Positions 9,379-18,795 of a stretch of 64,000 nucleotides of DNA are shown here, piece after piece; within the stretch, counting starts at the first letter, position 1; each line of letters begins with the position of its first letter. Location: NCBI RefSeq assembly GCF_008370345.1, contig NZ_VTUU01000003.1:248001-312000 (forward strand), in the 5' to 3' direction. The notes beneath the pieces are model-generated. The model worked only from the letters and a program-made list of their open reading frames with translations, was not told the DNA's origin and did no database searches. The translations under genes were made by a program, and so were the position numbers. This DNA comes from Marinobacter salinexigens (lineage in GTDB: Bacteria; Pseudomonadota; Gammaproteobacteria; Pseudomonadales; Oleiphilaceae).

Positions 9379-10194
9379 ATGAAGGATCTTAACAATAAGG
9401 TAGCGGTTGTCACGGGTGCCGGTTCCGGTATTGGCCGGGCCCTTGCACTGGCGCTGGCCAAACGTGGATGCCGGTTGGCAGTGTCTGACGTGAATAAGTC
9501 AGGACTCGCGGATACCGTAAAAGCGCTCAAGGGCTCTGAGGTGAAGAGTTACCACCTCGATGTGTCAGACCGTGATGCCATCTACGCCCATGCGGAAGCG
9601 GTCCGGAAGGATTTCGGTGAGGTCAACCTGGTGATCAACAATGCCGGTGTGGCGCTCTCTGCCACCGTTCGGGAGATGACCGATGATGATTTCAAGTGGG
9701 TCATGGACATCGATTTCTGGGGAGTGGCCCATGGTACAAGGGCGTTCCTGCCACACCTGATTGCCTCGGGAGATGGTCATGTTGTGAACATCTCCAGTGT
9801 TTTTGGCCTGATTGGCGTCCCCAAGCAAAGTGCCTATAACGCGGCGAAATTTGCTGTTCGCGGCTTCACCGAATCCCTGCGCCAGGAGATGCAGCTGGAA
9901 AATCAGCCGGTGTCGGTCAGTTGTGTGCATCCGGGCGGCATTCGCACCAACATTGCCAACGCGGCGCGGATGGGCAAGTCCGAGAACGCTGACGCCCAGC
10001 GCAAGGGCTTCGACAAGCTGGCGATGACCACGCCGGAAAAGGCTGCGGAGATCATCGTCAAGGGTATCCTGAAGGATGAATCCCGTATCCTCGTGGGCCC
10101 GGATGCCTGGGGTATCGATGCCATCAACCGCTTGCTTGGCTCCGCCTACCAGCCGCTGGTGACCCGTTTCTCCCGGAAAAACCTGTACGTCTGA
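9379..10194 (+). CDS. Short-chain dehydrogenase/reductase
   Basis: This 271-residue protein is a classical SDR. It has TGAGSGIG (cofactor loop, residues 13-20), NNAG, the serine block HVVNISSVFG and the catalytic YNAAK. The Asp after the second strand (AVSDVN) suggests NAD preference, which is only a rule of thumb. The substrate cannot be read from the sequence; close relatives are annotated as acetoin or fatty alcohol/aldehyde-type SDRs. GAGG precedes the ATG. It is a single gene with no operon partner. Confidence 0.85.
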   Translation: MKDLNNKVAVVTGAGSGIGRALALALAKRGCRLAVSDVNKSGLADTVKALKGSEVKSYHLDVSDRDAIYAHAEAVRKDFGEVNLVINNAGVALSATVREMTDDDFKWVMDIDFWGVAHGTRAFLPHLIASGDGHVVNISSVFGLIGVPKQSAYNAAKFAVRGFTESLRQEMQLENQPVSVSCVHPGGIRTNIANAARMGKSENADAQRKGFDKLAMTTPEKAAEIIVKGILKDESRILVGPDAWGIDAINRLLGSAYQPLVTRFSRKNLYV

Positions 10195-10206
10195 GTGGTT
10201 ATCCCG

Positions 10207-10249
10207 GTACAGCAGGTTGAGCCGGACTTTTCAGCTTGCTGTACATTTT
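10207..10249 (+). terminator. Inverted repeat after the SDR gene
   Basis: GTACAGCA at 10207-10214 pairs with TGCTGTAC at 10237-10244, followed by ATTTTA. The 22-base loop is long and the T-run short, so this is a weak terminator candidate just past the SDR stop. Confidence 0.35.
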
Positions 10250-10306
10250 ACATACAGCCAAAACGTCCTATACTTGCTGTTCTCCAGGGAACAGGGATGA
10301 ATCAGC

Positions 10307-11419
10307 ATGAATTGCCCACGCCACACGGATCTGGTGGCTACACTTGAACATAGCCGCTCGGGTCTTCGCGATAGCCACCGTCGCTCATTGATGCGGGTGC
10401 TTTTTGCCGTTACCGGCTCGGCTTTGTTGCCGTTTGCCTTTCTCCAGATGATCAATGGCTTCTGGTGGGTCGGTGCCAGCGAATTGGCGGCCTCCACCAC
10501 CCTGTTCTATGGCATGGTGCGGCTTCGTACCACCCCCCACCTTCAGCAGTGGATTTACCTTTACCTGGTCACTCTGTTTTCCTTTTTCCTGGTCATCATG
10601 TTGCTGCCAGAGGCATCGGTGGCGGCGTTTGTCTGGGTGTTAATGATGCCAGTGCTGTCCTATCTGCTGCTGGGCAAGCACGAAGGCATGATTCTCAGTG
10701 TGCCCTTCATGCTGCTCGGAGGGGTGATCTATTTCATTCATCTGGGCAATGTGGGGTCAGCCAGCCGAATGATCGACCTGCTGAACCTGGTGCTTTGCGG
10801 AGCCCTGATGCAGTGGTTTATTCACCTTTACGAAGTGAAGCGAGAGGAAGCGGAACAACGCCTGGTGGACATGGCCCAGACTGACGCATTGACAGGGCTA
10901 GCCAACCGCAGCAGCTTCCAGAGCACTCTGGGCCGGACCATTGCAGAGTGTGAGCGCAGCGGCACAGGGTTTGCGTTGGTGGTCATGGATATCGACCACT
11001 TCAAGCTGGTTAACGATACTCTGGGTCACGATGCCGGTGACCACGTGCTCAAGCATATCGCAGTGAGCCTGAACGAGCGGCTGCGGGGAACCGATTTTGT
11101 GGGCAGGCTCGGAGGTGAAGAATTCGGGCTGATTCTGAGGGATGTGAAACCCGCGGATGCGTTTGAACTGATGGACGAACTGCGTCAGCGGATCGCCTCC
11201 CGCACTATGAGTTACGGCGAAGCGGATGTTCGTGTTACGGCGTCGTTTGGTATTGCCCAGTGGCCGGATCATGGCCGTGAAATGGAAACGCTGTTCAGTA
11301 TTGCGGACCGCTGCCTCTACAGTGGTAAACGATCCGGCCGCAACCGGGTGGCCGGGGCTGATATGGCCAACCACGCGCCTGCCCGGCAAGGTGACCTGTT
11401 GGCTGGCAGCTCTCGCTGA
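10307..11419 (+). CDS. Membrane-bound diguanylate cyclase (GGDEF)
   Basis: This 370-residue protein has five to six hydrophobic helices in residues 28-185 and a C-terminal GGDEF domain. The active loop reads GGEEF at about residue 268, with the inhibitory-site RGTD five residues before it, so product feedback is likely. ALTGLANR and DIDHFKLVNDTLGHDAGD are intact, so the enzyme should make c-di-GMP from GTP. The N-terminal membrane part resembles no sensor domain I can name. There is no EAL or HD-GYP partner next to it. Confidence 0.9.
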   Translation: MNCPRHTDLVATLEHSRSGLRDSHRRSLMRVLFAVTGSALLPFAFLQMINGFWWVGASELAASTTLFYGMVRLRTTPHLQQWIYLYLVTLFSFFLVIMLLPEASVAAFVWVLMMPVLSYLLLGKHEGMILSVPFMLLGGVIYFIHLGNVGSASRMIDLLNLVLCGALMQWFIHLYEVKREEAEQRLVDMAQTDALTGLANRSSFQSTLGRTIAECERSGTGFALVVMDIDHFKLVNDTLGHDAGDHVLKHIAVSLNERLRGTDFVGRLGGEEFGLILRDVKPADAFELMDELRQRIASRTMSYGEADVRVTASFGIAQWPDHGREMETLFSIADRCLYSGKRSGRNRVAGADMANHAPARQGDLLAGSSR

Positions 11420-11469
11420 TTCGGGTATCCTTGAAAGTTGTGAATCACTTTCAGGACTGATGCTGCTCG

Positions 11470-12255
11470 ATGTGTGAACTGCTGGCCATGAGCGCCAATA
11501 CTCCGACAGACCTCTGTTTCAGTTTCACCGGGCTGACCCGGCGAGGTGGCGATACCGGCCCTCATAAGGACGGCTGGGGGGTGGCCTTCTATGAGGGGAA
11601 GGGTGTCAGGGCCTTTCACGACGCCGATGCCAGTGCCAACTCGCGTCTCGCCGAAGTCGTTCAGACACACCCGATAAAGAGTGAAGTGGCTATCTGTCAC
11701 ATCCGACAGGCTAATGTGGGTGACATCTGCCTGGCCAATACCCATCCATTCATGCGGGAAATGTGGGGACGTTACTGGGTCTTTGCCCACAATGGCCAAC
11801 TGCAGTCTTTTCAGGCCAGTGAGGGTTTTTATGAGCCGGTGGGAAGTACCGACAGTGAAGCCCTCTTCTGCGATATCCTCAACCATCTGAGGCGATACTG
11901 CCATCGCGATACACCAACAGAAGAGCTGATTGAGCGCCTGGTCCGGATGTCGCGCGCCTACGCCAGTGAAGGTGTATTCAACCTGTTACTCAGCAATGGC
12001 GACTGGCTGTATACCTACTGCACCACGAAAATGGCCAGCATTACCCGGCGGGCACCGTTCGGCCCTGCCCGTCTGAAAGATGCAGACGTCACTGTGGATT
12101 TTGAATCGGAAACCACACCGAACGACATTGTCAGCGTGATTGTGACCGAGCCTTTGACTACGGATGAATCCTGGGACGTGTATAAGCCGGGCGAGTGGCG
12201 ATTATGGCGTAAAGGTGAGGTGGTCATGCGGGGCGTGGATCAGGCGGATCACTGA
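11470..12255 (+). CDS. Class II glutamine amidotransferase (YafJ-like)
   Basis: This 261-residue protein starts MCELLAMS, which puts the nucleophile Cys at position 2 after Met removal, as in N-terminal nucleophile amidotransferases. Further family marks are RRGGDTGPHKDGWGVAFYEG, the AHNGQL block and GSTDSEALF. It resembles YafJ and other stand-alone glutaminase domains whose ammonia acceptor is unknown. No synthetase domain is fused or adjacent. It is 50 bases downstream of the diguanylate cyclase gene. Confidence 0.88.
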   Translation: MCELLAMSANTPTDLCFSFTGLTRRGGDTGPHKDGWGVAFYEGKGVRAFHDADASANSRLAEVVQTHPIKSEVAICHIRQANVGDICLANTHPFMREMWGRYWVFAHNGQLQSFQASEGFYEPVGSTDSEALFCDILNHLRRYCHRDTPTEELIERLVRMSRAYASEGVFNLLLSNGDWLYTYCTTKMASITRRAPFGPARLKDADVTVDFESETTPNDIVSVIVTEPLTTDESWDVYKPGEWRLWRKGEVVMRGVDQADH

Positions 12256-12261
12256 ACATAC

Positions 12262-12293
12262 CGAACCGGAAGCTGTTTCCCGCCTCCGGTTCG
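12262..12293. terminator. Hairpin between convergent genes
   Basis: CGAACCGGA at 12262-12270 pairs with TCCGGTTCG at 12285-12293. A second perfect 16-base palindrome, TCCGGTCATGACCGGA, lies at 12306-12321. Together they fill the gap between the converging amidotransferase and PF10118 genes and could end transcription in both directions. No strong T-run is seen. Confidence 0.45.
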
Positions 12294-12334
12294 ATGTCCG
12301 ATGACTCCGGTCATGACCGGATAAGTCTTCGGGG

Positions 12335-13240
12335 TTACTGAAGTGTGCGACGGTTGCCGTTCTTGTACTGGGGCGCGATATGTTCCTGGATCTGCGCTTT
12401 GAACCGGCTGATCAGCTCGCTGTTGTCGTGGTCCCAGGGATGAAAATTCGGCTTGAAATACTCCAGCCAGGTGGGAATAAGGCTGGAGAAGGTGCCGTTC
12501 TTGCCCCACATGCGCCACAGGCCCTTCGCGCTGTCCTTGAGGGAGAAATTCTTCGGATCGTTGACCATCATCCGGGTGGTGAAGTAACCGGCCATCACAA
12601 ACAGGGCGCTGGTGCTGAAGACCTGATAGAACGCACGCTCGGCGTAGGTGCCACCGACCTGTTGAAAAACATCGTAGGTTACCGCTTTGTGTTCGGTTTC
12701 CTCGATGGCGTGCCACATCCACAGTGGGCGCATGGATTCATCCATGTCTTCCCGAACATCGCTCCGCTCCAGCAGCATGTCAGCCATCATCGCGGTCATG
12801 TGTTCCAGCGCACAGGTAATGGCCAACTGATGGCGTTTTGGCAGTTTCTTGGCAATGCCCAGCACCACTTCCAGGTGCTTCTCAAGTTCTTCTACTGGCA
12901 TGCCCTGGTCACGAACGTGCTGGTTCATGGCAATGTGCTCCAGGGAATGCATGGCTTCCTGGCCAATGAATCCACGAACCTCTTCCTTGAGCTTTGGATC
13001 CTGGATCTGGTCGCGATAGGCCCGTACCGAGTCTACGAAGAACTGCTCACCCTGAGGGAAAAGCACAGACAGCGCGTTCATCATGTGGCTCAGGGTGTAA
13101 CTGTTATCAAGCCAGTAACGGGGTACCTTCTGCCCGAATTCGAAACCCATACGCTGGGGTTTGATTGACACGTTATCCGGGGTCTGGGATACACCGGAAT
13201 GTGCAACGGAAGCCTTGGTTTGTGTTTTTGTGGTCAGCAT
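12335..13240 (-). CDS. Metal-dependent hydrolase, PF10118-like
   Basis: This 301-residue protein has several His/Glu pairs suited to a two-metal site: GQEAMHSLEHIAMN, CALEHMTAMMAD and WHAIEETEHKAVTYDVF. This pattern is known from the PF10118 'predicted metal-dependent hydrolase' family; the reaction is unknown. The frame is open to 13432, but the ATG at 13240 has GAGGAG upstream at the right distance and is the better start. A hydrophobic stretch occurs near residues 205-222. It is divergent from the AraC-type regulator next door, which may control it (inference). Confidence 0.8.
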   Translation of the reverse strand: MLTTKTQTKASVAHSGVSQTPDNVSIKPQRMGFEFGQKVPRYWLDNSYTLSHMMNALSVLFPQGEQFFVDSVRAYRDQIQDPKLKEEVRGFIGQEAMHSLEHIAMNQHVRDQGMPVEELEKHLEVVLGIAKKLPKRHQLAITCALEHMTAMMADMLLERSDVREDMDESMRPLWMWHAIEETEHKAVTYDVFQQVGGTYAERAFYQVFSTSALFVMAGYFTTRMMVNDPKNFSLKDSAKGLWRMWGKNGTFSSLIPTWLEYFKPNFHPWDHDNSELISRFKAQIQEHIAPQYKNGNRRTLQ

Positions 13241-13461
13241 TCGTGTACTCCTCACTTTGGCTGATGTCATGGGATCAGTCTGGAGGAGGCAAGGTGTTTG
13301 GTGAATGCGAGAAAGGGACGGCCATCGTTCAGGATGGGACAACCCATGAACAAGATTGGCTTTGGTGACGTCCTGACAACGGTATGCTGCCCCAGTGTGG
13401 AGAGGTTCCGTGTCTGCTAAAGTCGGAATCATGTTATTTCAGACTTTAATCAAGGATCCCT

Positions 13462-14568
13462 ATGGCCAGTACCGGAGCAGATAAAGAACGGCAGATGCTG
13501 GGACTGTTTCTGGTGCCAGGTGTCTACATGCGGGTCATGGCGGAGACTGTCCGACAACTGGGATACAACGACCGGCCCTTGTATGAAGGCCTGAGCTTCA
13601 CTCCGGATGATCTGAAAGAGAATGACAGCAGGGTGTTCGTGACGGACGCCATCCTGATGACCCAGCGGGCACTGGACCTGGCGGGCAAGGATGGTTTGAG
13701 TTTCATGCTCGCCCGTGAACTGCGAGTGACCATTCACGGAACCCTTGGCTTTGCGGCACTGACCAGCCCAACCTTCGCGGGTGCTTTGGATTCCGTGCGC
13801 CGCTATCTGCTGCTGCGGGCGCCCTTCCTCAGCATGAGCCAGTCCGAAACCAGTGACGAAGTGCTGGTAAAACTTTGTTCGGATTTCGACGTTCCCGGCC
13901 TCTACCCTTTCCTGGCGGAAACGGTCAGCGCGACCCTGATCCTGCTCACCGACCAGTTACTGGACCGGGACGATGCTGAAAAACACGGGTTCCAGTTGGT
14001 CGACGGTAAGCTACCCGGAGTGACCGTCAGGCTCAGCACTCCCGAGCCGGCTTATTACCGTGAGTTCGCCAACCAGTTGCCAGTGCATTTTGAGTACGAT
14101 CAGCCTGACGAAATGATGGTGTTCCCGAAAGCTCTGCTCGACGTGCGAATGCGGTTGGCGGATGCCGAAGCTTCCCGTATGGCGAGAGAACAGTGCGAAT
14201 TCGAACTGCAGAAAGCGCTCAGAGAGCAGGGGGACATTTCTCTGGCTGTACGCAATATGTTGCGCACCATGCCCGCCCCGCTTCCGTCTCTTGAGGCCAT
14301 GGCTGAGCGCTTCTGCGTGTCGTCAAGAACCCTGAAGCGTCGGCTGGCGGAGAAAGACACCAGTTACCGGGAGATCCTGGAAGCGGTTCTGAAAGACCGG
14401 GCGATTCAGTTGCTTCGTTACACTAATCAGTCGGTCAGCGAAATTGCCTACGAACTGGGGTATGCGGACCTGTCAAACTTCAGCCGGGCGTTCCGCAAAT
14501 GGACCGGGAAATCCGCATCTGAGTTTCGCGAGGGTGGCCCTGATCCGGCGCCTGAGGTGGGGCCCTGA
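13462..14568 (+). CDS. AraC-family regulator (OruR/ArgR-like, Arabinose_bd domain)
   Basis: This 368-residue regulator has an N-terminal ligand-binding-like domain (residues about 15-200, with the GTLGFAALTSPTFAGAL block seen in the Arabinose_bd/PF12625 type). The C-terminal AraC helix-turn-helix pair spans residues about 265-355: LEAMAERFCVSSRTLKRRLAEKDTSYREIL and QSVSEIAYELGYADLSNFSRAFRKWTG. AAGGA precedes the start. It is divergent from the PF10118 hydrolase gene, a common arrangement for a local regulator; the ligand is unknown. Confidence 0.88.
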   Translation: MASTGADKERQMLGLFLVPGVYMRVMAETVRQLGYNDRPLYEGLSFTPDDLKENDSRVFVTDAILMTQRALDLAGKDGLSFMLARELRVTIHGTLGFAALTSPTFAGALDSVRRYLLLRAPFLSMSQSETSDEVLVKLCSDFDVPGLYPFLAETVSATLILLTDQLLDRDDAEKHGFQLVDGKLPGVTVRLSTPEPAYYREFANQLPVHFEYDQPDEMMVFPKALLDVRMRLADAEASRMAREQCEFELQKALREQGDISLAVRNMLRTMPAPLPSLEAMAERFCVSSRTLKRRLAEKDTSYREILEAVLKDRAIQLLRYTNQSVSEIAYELGYADLSNFSRAFRKWTGKSASEFREGGPDPAPEVGP

Positions 14569-14600
14569 GTTCTGATTGTCCTGGGTTTTGGCGTGGGGTC

Positions 14601-14688
14601 GCGGGGTGGGGAGGTGTTTTCTTCTGGGAAAAAGAACTCGCTGCGCTCAGACATCATTTTCCCGGCAGAAAACACCTCCCCACCCCGC
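14601..14688. repeat. Hairpin repeat A: conserved loop, private stem
   Basis: Arms 14601-14622 and 14667-14688 are perfectly complementary (22 bp). An inner stem GGGAAAA/TTTTCCC (14626-14632 with 14657-14663) follows after a small mismatch. The apical part, read on the minus strand, contains CTGAGCGCAGCGAGTT. The same loop core occurs in repeats at 14779 and 19211, but the outer arms are unrelated in sequence. It lies 33 bases after the AraC gene. Confidence 0.85.
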
Positions 14689-14778
14689 GCCCTTCTGACA
14701 AAGCAGTGGCCTGCCCGGAACGAGTTATGCAGTTGTTTGAACTTGCTTTTATTGACTATCCGTTCATAGTCTGCCGGA

Positions 14779-14863
14779 CGGAGGGGTGATATTTATTCCC
14801 GCCAGGAAAAGCTGTTTGAGCGCAGCGAGTTCTTTTCCCAAGGGAATAAATATCACCCCTCCG
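14779..14863. repeat. Hairpin repeat B: conserved loop, private stem
   Basis: Arms 14779-14800 and 14842-14863 are perfectly complementary (22 bp, AT-rich in the middle). The inner stem GGAAAAG/CTTTTCC (14805-14811 with 14832-14838) encloses the 20-base loop 14812-14831, CTGTTTGAGCGCAGCGAGTT. This copy lies in the opposite orientation to repeat A, 90 bases away. Together the two fill most of the 366-base gap between the AraC and TM2 genes. Confidence 0.85.
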
Positions 14864-14934
14864 GCCAGCCACCAAACCTGACAGGCTAGGGTCTAAACAT
14901 ACAGACCAACTCTAAAGTGAGGACCAAAGAGAAC

Positions 14935-15342
14935 ATGACAACCAAACCAGACACCCACAGCAAAGTCTTCGGCTACCTGCTCTGGATCTTCGGATTCCTG
15001 GGGTCGCATCGTTTTTACTACGGCAAACCCGTCACCGGCACGATCTGGTTTTTCACTCTGGGGCTGTTTTTCATAGGCTGGATCATCGACCTGTTCCTGA
15101 TTCCAGCCATGGATCGGGAGGCGGATCTGCGATTCCGGGACGGAGAGGTCAGCTACAACATCGGGTGGTTGCTGCTGACCTTCCTGGGGGTATTCGGTAT
15201 CCACCGGATGTACATGGGCAAGTGGATCACCGGTATTATTTATCTGTTCACCGGTGGCTTCTTCCTGCTGGGTATTCTCTATGATTTCTGGACGCTGAAC
15301 GACCAGATCTCTATTCGCAACGAGGAACACCGCTTCGGCTGA
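14935..15342 (+). CDS. TM2 domain membrane protein
   Basis: This small protein of about 135 residues has two TM2-like units. Each has a helix hairpin with a G-x-H-R/F-x-Y motif: FGFLGSHRFYYGKPVTG near residues 17-33, and FLGVFGIHRMYMGKWITG near residues 79-96. Four hydrophobic helices are predicted by eye. TM2 proteins are inner-membrane proteins of unknown role. I used the ATG at 14935; a GTG at 14917 would add six residues. It converges directly on the wax synthase gene with no gap. Confidence 0.85.
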   Translation: MTTKPDTHSKVFGYLLWIFGFLGSHRFYYGKPVTGTIWFFTLGLFFIGWIIDLFLIPAMDREADLRFRDGEVSYNIGWLLLTFLGVFGIHRMYMGKWITGIIYLFTGGFFLLGILYDFWTLNDQISIRNEEHRFG

Positions 15343-16710
15343 TTACAGCCCGGCAGCGGTTTCCAGATCGGCCAGGCCCTCATCCAGTCCGTCGAGCATT
15401 CGTTGCAGGCTGGGAAGGGTCCGGCGGCAGCCGATCAGCCCGAATTCCACCTGATCCTTGTAGCTGGTCAGGGTCATGTTCAGGGCCAACCGGTCCATGG
15501 CAATGGATACCGGGTACATTCCTTCCAGTTTTGCACCGTTCCAGTAACAGGTCTCTTTGGGGCCAGGTACGTTTGAGATCACCACGTTGAAGGTCTGCCA
15601 GTTCGGAGCCATGCCGGTGAGCAGATGGAAGGCCGCAGGCGCGAGGGTCAGCGCGGTGTAGTTAATGATTTCCTCGGGTGACATGTGGCGGTAGCGTTCC
15701 TTGGCTTCCTCCATGCCCCGGTGGATTTTAAGCAATCGCTCTCCGGCATCTGTTTCGTCGGTGTGCAGGTTGGCCAGGATGACCCCTACCTGGTTGCCGC
15801 CATCGCTGTCATCCCGTCTCAGGGAGACCGGAACCATCGCCACCAGCGGTTTGTCCGGCAGGGCATCCTGGTTCATCAGGTAGGTGCGCAGTGCCGACGC
15901 ACACATGGCGGTCACCACGTCGTTGACCGTTGTGCCGGAGGCCTCGCAGATAGCGCGGATGCGTTTCAGGCAGTAGGACTGGGAGGCAAAACGCCGGGAG
16001 CCGGTGATCTTCTGGTTCAGAACGCTGCGTGGCGCGTGGAAGATGGAGTCGTAGGCCGGGTCTTTGCGGGCCTGGTTGACGGTCTTCAGGAGTTCCTTGG
16101 CTACGGTCGGGATGGTGCCCAGCTGGCGCCCGGAGGAACCCAGCAGGTGGCTGACGCTGCCCCACAGGGATGGTCCGCCATCGTCGGATCCGCTTCGCTC
16201 CCGGGGTGGTAGTGCCCAGATAGGAGGCATACCGCTCAGGGTTGGGTCCGGGCTGAGCATGCGGGTGGCCATTTTCATCGCGGATACGCCATCCACCAGC
16301 GAATGGTGCACCTTGGTGTAAAGGGCAAACTGCCGGTCTTGCAGTCCTTCGATCAGGTGAACCTCCCACATGGGCCGTTCCCGGTCCATCAGGTGGGAGT
16401 GTTCTGCTGACACAAAGGCGAGGAGTTCCCGGATGCGGCCAGGTGTGGGCAGCGCTTCGAACCGGAAATGGTGTTCCAGATCCAGGTGTTCGTCGGTGAC
16501 CCAGTTTGGTTGTCCGAACCGGTAACTGAGCCGCTGGTTGAAGGGGGGAGTTACCACCGAGTGTTGCCGGAGCTGGCTGGCCAGCTGTGCTACATAGTCA
16601 TCCGGCGCGCCTTCAGGGAACGAAAACAGCTGCAAGCCGCCAACGTGCATGGGTTGCTGGCGTCTTTCGAGCCAGAGAAAGAGTTGATCCGTGGGGCTTA
16701 GAGGTCTCAC
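15343..16710 (-). CDS. Wax ester synthase / diacylglycerol acyltransferase
   Basis: This 455-residue enzyme joins acyl-CoA to fatty alcohols or diacylglycerol, making wax esters or triacylglycerol. The active-site motif HHSLVDG is at residues 135-141. PLSPTDQLFLWLERRQQPMHVGG at the N-terminus and FNVVISNVPGP near the C-terminus are family marks. The whole sequence is recognisably close to the 455-residue wax synthase of Marinobacter hydrocarbonoclasticus/aquaeolei, from memory. Translation starts at GTG with AGGGA upstream. The next gene on this strand is a lipid acyltransferase fusion, which fits a lipid context. Confidence 0.95.
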   Translation of the reverse strand: MRPLSPTDQLFLWLERRQQPMHVGGLQLFSFPEGAPDDYVAQLASQLRQHSVVTPPFNQRLSYRFGQPNWVTDEHLDLEHHFRFEALPTPGRIRELLAFVSAEHSHLMDRERPMWEVHLIEGLQDRQFALYTKVHHSLVDGVSAMKMATRMLSPDPTLSGMPPIWALPPRERSGSDDGGPSLWGSVSHLLGSSGRQLGTIPTVAKELLKTVNQARKDPAYDSIFHAPRSVLNQKITGSRRFASQSYCLKRIRAICEASGTTVNDVVTAMCASALRTYLMNQDALPDKPLVAMVPVSLRRDDSDGGNQVGVILANLHTDETDAGERLLKIHRGMEEAKERYRHMSPEEIINYTALTLAPAAFHLLTGMAPNWQTFNVVISNVPGPKETCYWNGAKLEGMYPVSIAMDRLALNMTLTSYKDQVEFGLIGCRRTLPSLQRMLDGLDEGLADLETAAGL

Positions 16711-16818
16711 AGCGCGTCCCTTGTTCTTGGTTTTTAACCGGATACTAACGCAGCTTCCCGACTCTGTGATTGACCCAAAGCACGGTTCGTTGTGCGGCTG
16801 CGGCGACCTGCCAACGGG

Positions 16819-18696
16819 TCAGGTCTCAGTGCCGCGCAGCGCCTTCACCTTGCCTTCGAGTACTTGAGCATTGGCCTGCTCTGCGGGCACAGGGTGGTCA
16901 GCCAGCAAATGGATTCTGGACCAGAAACGCCGTGGCCAATGGCTGAATGCCGGCCCTCCGCAGTGACTGAAGAAACTGCCCCACAACCCCTGCAACGCCA
17001 TCGGAACCACCGGTACCGATCTGCGTTCAAGAATCATGTCGACGCCAGGACGGAAGGTGTCCACCTCGCCGTTTGTGGTCAGCCGGCCTTCCGGGAAGAT
17101 GCAGACCAGATGGCCTGCGGCCAGCTCCTCGTCGATCCGGTCGAAGGCAGCGCTGTAAATCTCCGGAACCTTGGCTTTAGGACCAATCGGAATGGTTTTG
17201 GCCAGCCGGAAGAAGCCACCCATGATGGGGGTTTTGAAAATGTTGTGGTCCATTACAAAGCGCACCGGGCGACGAACGGCACCGGCAATAACCAGTGCGT
17301 CCATGTAGGACACGTGGTTGCACACCAGCAACGCCGGGCCCTCCTCGGGAATCCGGTCCAGATTGTGATGGGTAACGCGGTAGATCGTGTGGGACAGAAC
17401 CCAGATCACAAAGCGCAGGGCGAAGTCCGGCACCTGTTGGTAGACGTAACCCGCCACCACCAGATTCATAATCGACAGCACCAGGAAGAATTCCGGGATA
17501 CTGAGCCCGAACAGCCCCAGCATCACCATGCCCAGCAAGGCACTGACCACCATGAACAGGGCATTGAATATGTTGAGCGCGGCAATGACCCTGGCCCGTG
17601 TTTCCGGTGGTGTTTCCTGCTGAACATAGGCATACAGGGGAACAATGAACAGACCGCCGAAAATGCCGACCGCCAGAAGATCGATAGCAACCTGGCGGTA
17701 GTGCGGATCGGTGATGATCATCCACCAGTCGGATGGTATCGGTTGGTCTGGAATGTTCAGGTACAGATCAATGCCGAAGAAACTCAGCCCGATCGAGCCG
17801 ATGGGAACAATGCCCAACTCGATTTTGTGCCCGGACAGCCGCTCACAGGCCACGGAACCGGCGGCGATGCCGATAGTAAAAATGGCAAGCAGGATGGTGA
17901 CGACGGTTTCATCGCCCAGCAGGTCAGTCTTGGCGAAGTTCGGGAACTGGGTGAGGTAGGCCGCGCCGAGGAACCAGAACCAGGAAATCGCCATGATGCT
18001 CAGGAACACATTGTGATTGTCCCGGGCGATGGCCATCAGTTTCCAGGTTTCCTGCAAAGGGCGGAAGCGGATCTTGAGATCCGGCGCCGCTGCTGCGGCC
18101 TTTGGAATCTTCAGTGCCGCAACCAGTCCGATGATCGCCAGCAGAGCGACCGCCACGGCTACCACTGGTCCCGGAGCGGACGCTTTCATCATCACTCCGG
18201 CCACCAGGGTCCCTAACAGAATGGCCACAAACGTGCCCATCTCCACCAGGGCGTTGCCACCCACCAACTCGGACTCCTTCAGAGCCTGGGGTAAAATGGC
18301 GTATTTCACCGGGCCGAAGAAGGCAGACTGGACGCCGGTGAGGAACAAAAGCAGCAGTAACAATTCGTGCCAGCCAAACCAAAGCCCGACTGCAGCGGTG
18401 CCCATGATCACCACCTCGGCAAACTTGATCCAGCGGATGACCCCGGATTTCTCATACCGGTCGGCCACCTGGCCGGCAATGGCAGAGAACAGGAAGAAGG
18501 GAAGGATGAACAGCATCGCTGCCAGGTTCACCACCACATCTGCCGACAGCCCGAAAAGCCCTCCTGCGTTGTAGGTCACCAGCAACAACAACGCATTCTT
18601 GAACAGATTGTCGTTAAAGGCCCCGGCAAACTGGGTCGCAAAAAACGGAAAGAACCGCCGCTCGGACAGCAAACGAAACTGACTGTGATCTTCCAT
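16819..18696 (-). CDS. MFS transporter fused to PlsC-type acyltransferase
   Basis: This protein of about 625 residues has an LplT-like MFS part (residues 1-400, about 12 hydrophobic helices, starting FFATQFAGAFNDNLFKNALLLL). A C-terminal 1-acylglycerol-3-phosphate acyltransferase domain carries NHVSYMD (NHx4D), FPEGRLTTNG and PVVPMALQG. It lacks the AMP-binding domain that follows PlsC in larger Aas-type fusions. The layout suggests lysophospholipid import or flipping coupled to reacylation at the inner membrane. I used the ATG at 18696; a TTG at 18714 has a closer AGGGA but a one-base spacer. Confidence 0.85.
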   Translation of the reverse strand: MEDHSQFRLLSERRFFPFFATQFAGAFNDNLFKNALLLLVTYNAGGLFGLSADVVVNLAAMLFILPFFLFSAIAGQVADRYEKSGVIRWIKFAEVVIMGTAAVGLWFGWHELLLLLLFLTGVQSAFFGPVKYAILPQALKESELVGGNALVEMGTFVAILLGTLVAGVMMKASAPGPVVAVAVALLAIIGLVAALKIPKAAAAAPDLKIRFRPLQETWKLMAIARDNHNVFLSIMAISWFWFLGAAYLTQFPNFAKTDLLGDETVVTILLAIFTIGIAAGSVACERLSGHKIELGIVPIGSIGLSFFGIDLYLNIPDQPIPSDWWMIITDPHYRQVAIDLLAVGIFGGLFIVPLYAYVQQETPPETRARVIAALNIFNALFMVVSALLGMVMLGLFGLSIPEFFLVLSIMNLVVAGYVYQQVPDFALRFVIWVLSHTIYRVTHHNLDRIPEEGPALLVCNHVSYMDALVIAGAVRRPVRFVMDHNIFKTPIMGGFFRLAKTIPIGPKAKVPEIYSAAFDRIDEELAAGHLVCIFPEGRLTTNGEVDTFRPGVDMILERRSVPVVPMALQGLWGSFFSHCGGPAFSHWPRRFWSRIHLLADHPVPAEQANAQVLEGKVKALRGTET

Positions 18697-18795
18697 ACGC
18701 CTGAGGCACTCCAAATCCCTGAAGAGTTCGCCGCAGACTACCCTTGCCCACCGGGGCGGTCAATACTGTTCAACCTGCTGAAACCCGTCGAAAAC

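Noticed and set aside
14601..14863. Long inverted repeats as ends of an insertion sequence
   Set aside because: No transposase frame lies between arms, no target duplication was seen, and each element is a self-contained hairpin under 100 bases.
16792..18216. Plus-strand open frame of 474 codons
   Set aside because: Antisense to the MFS-acyltransferase fusion; composition is Gln/His-rich as expected for a shadow frame.
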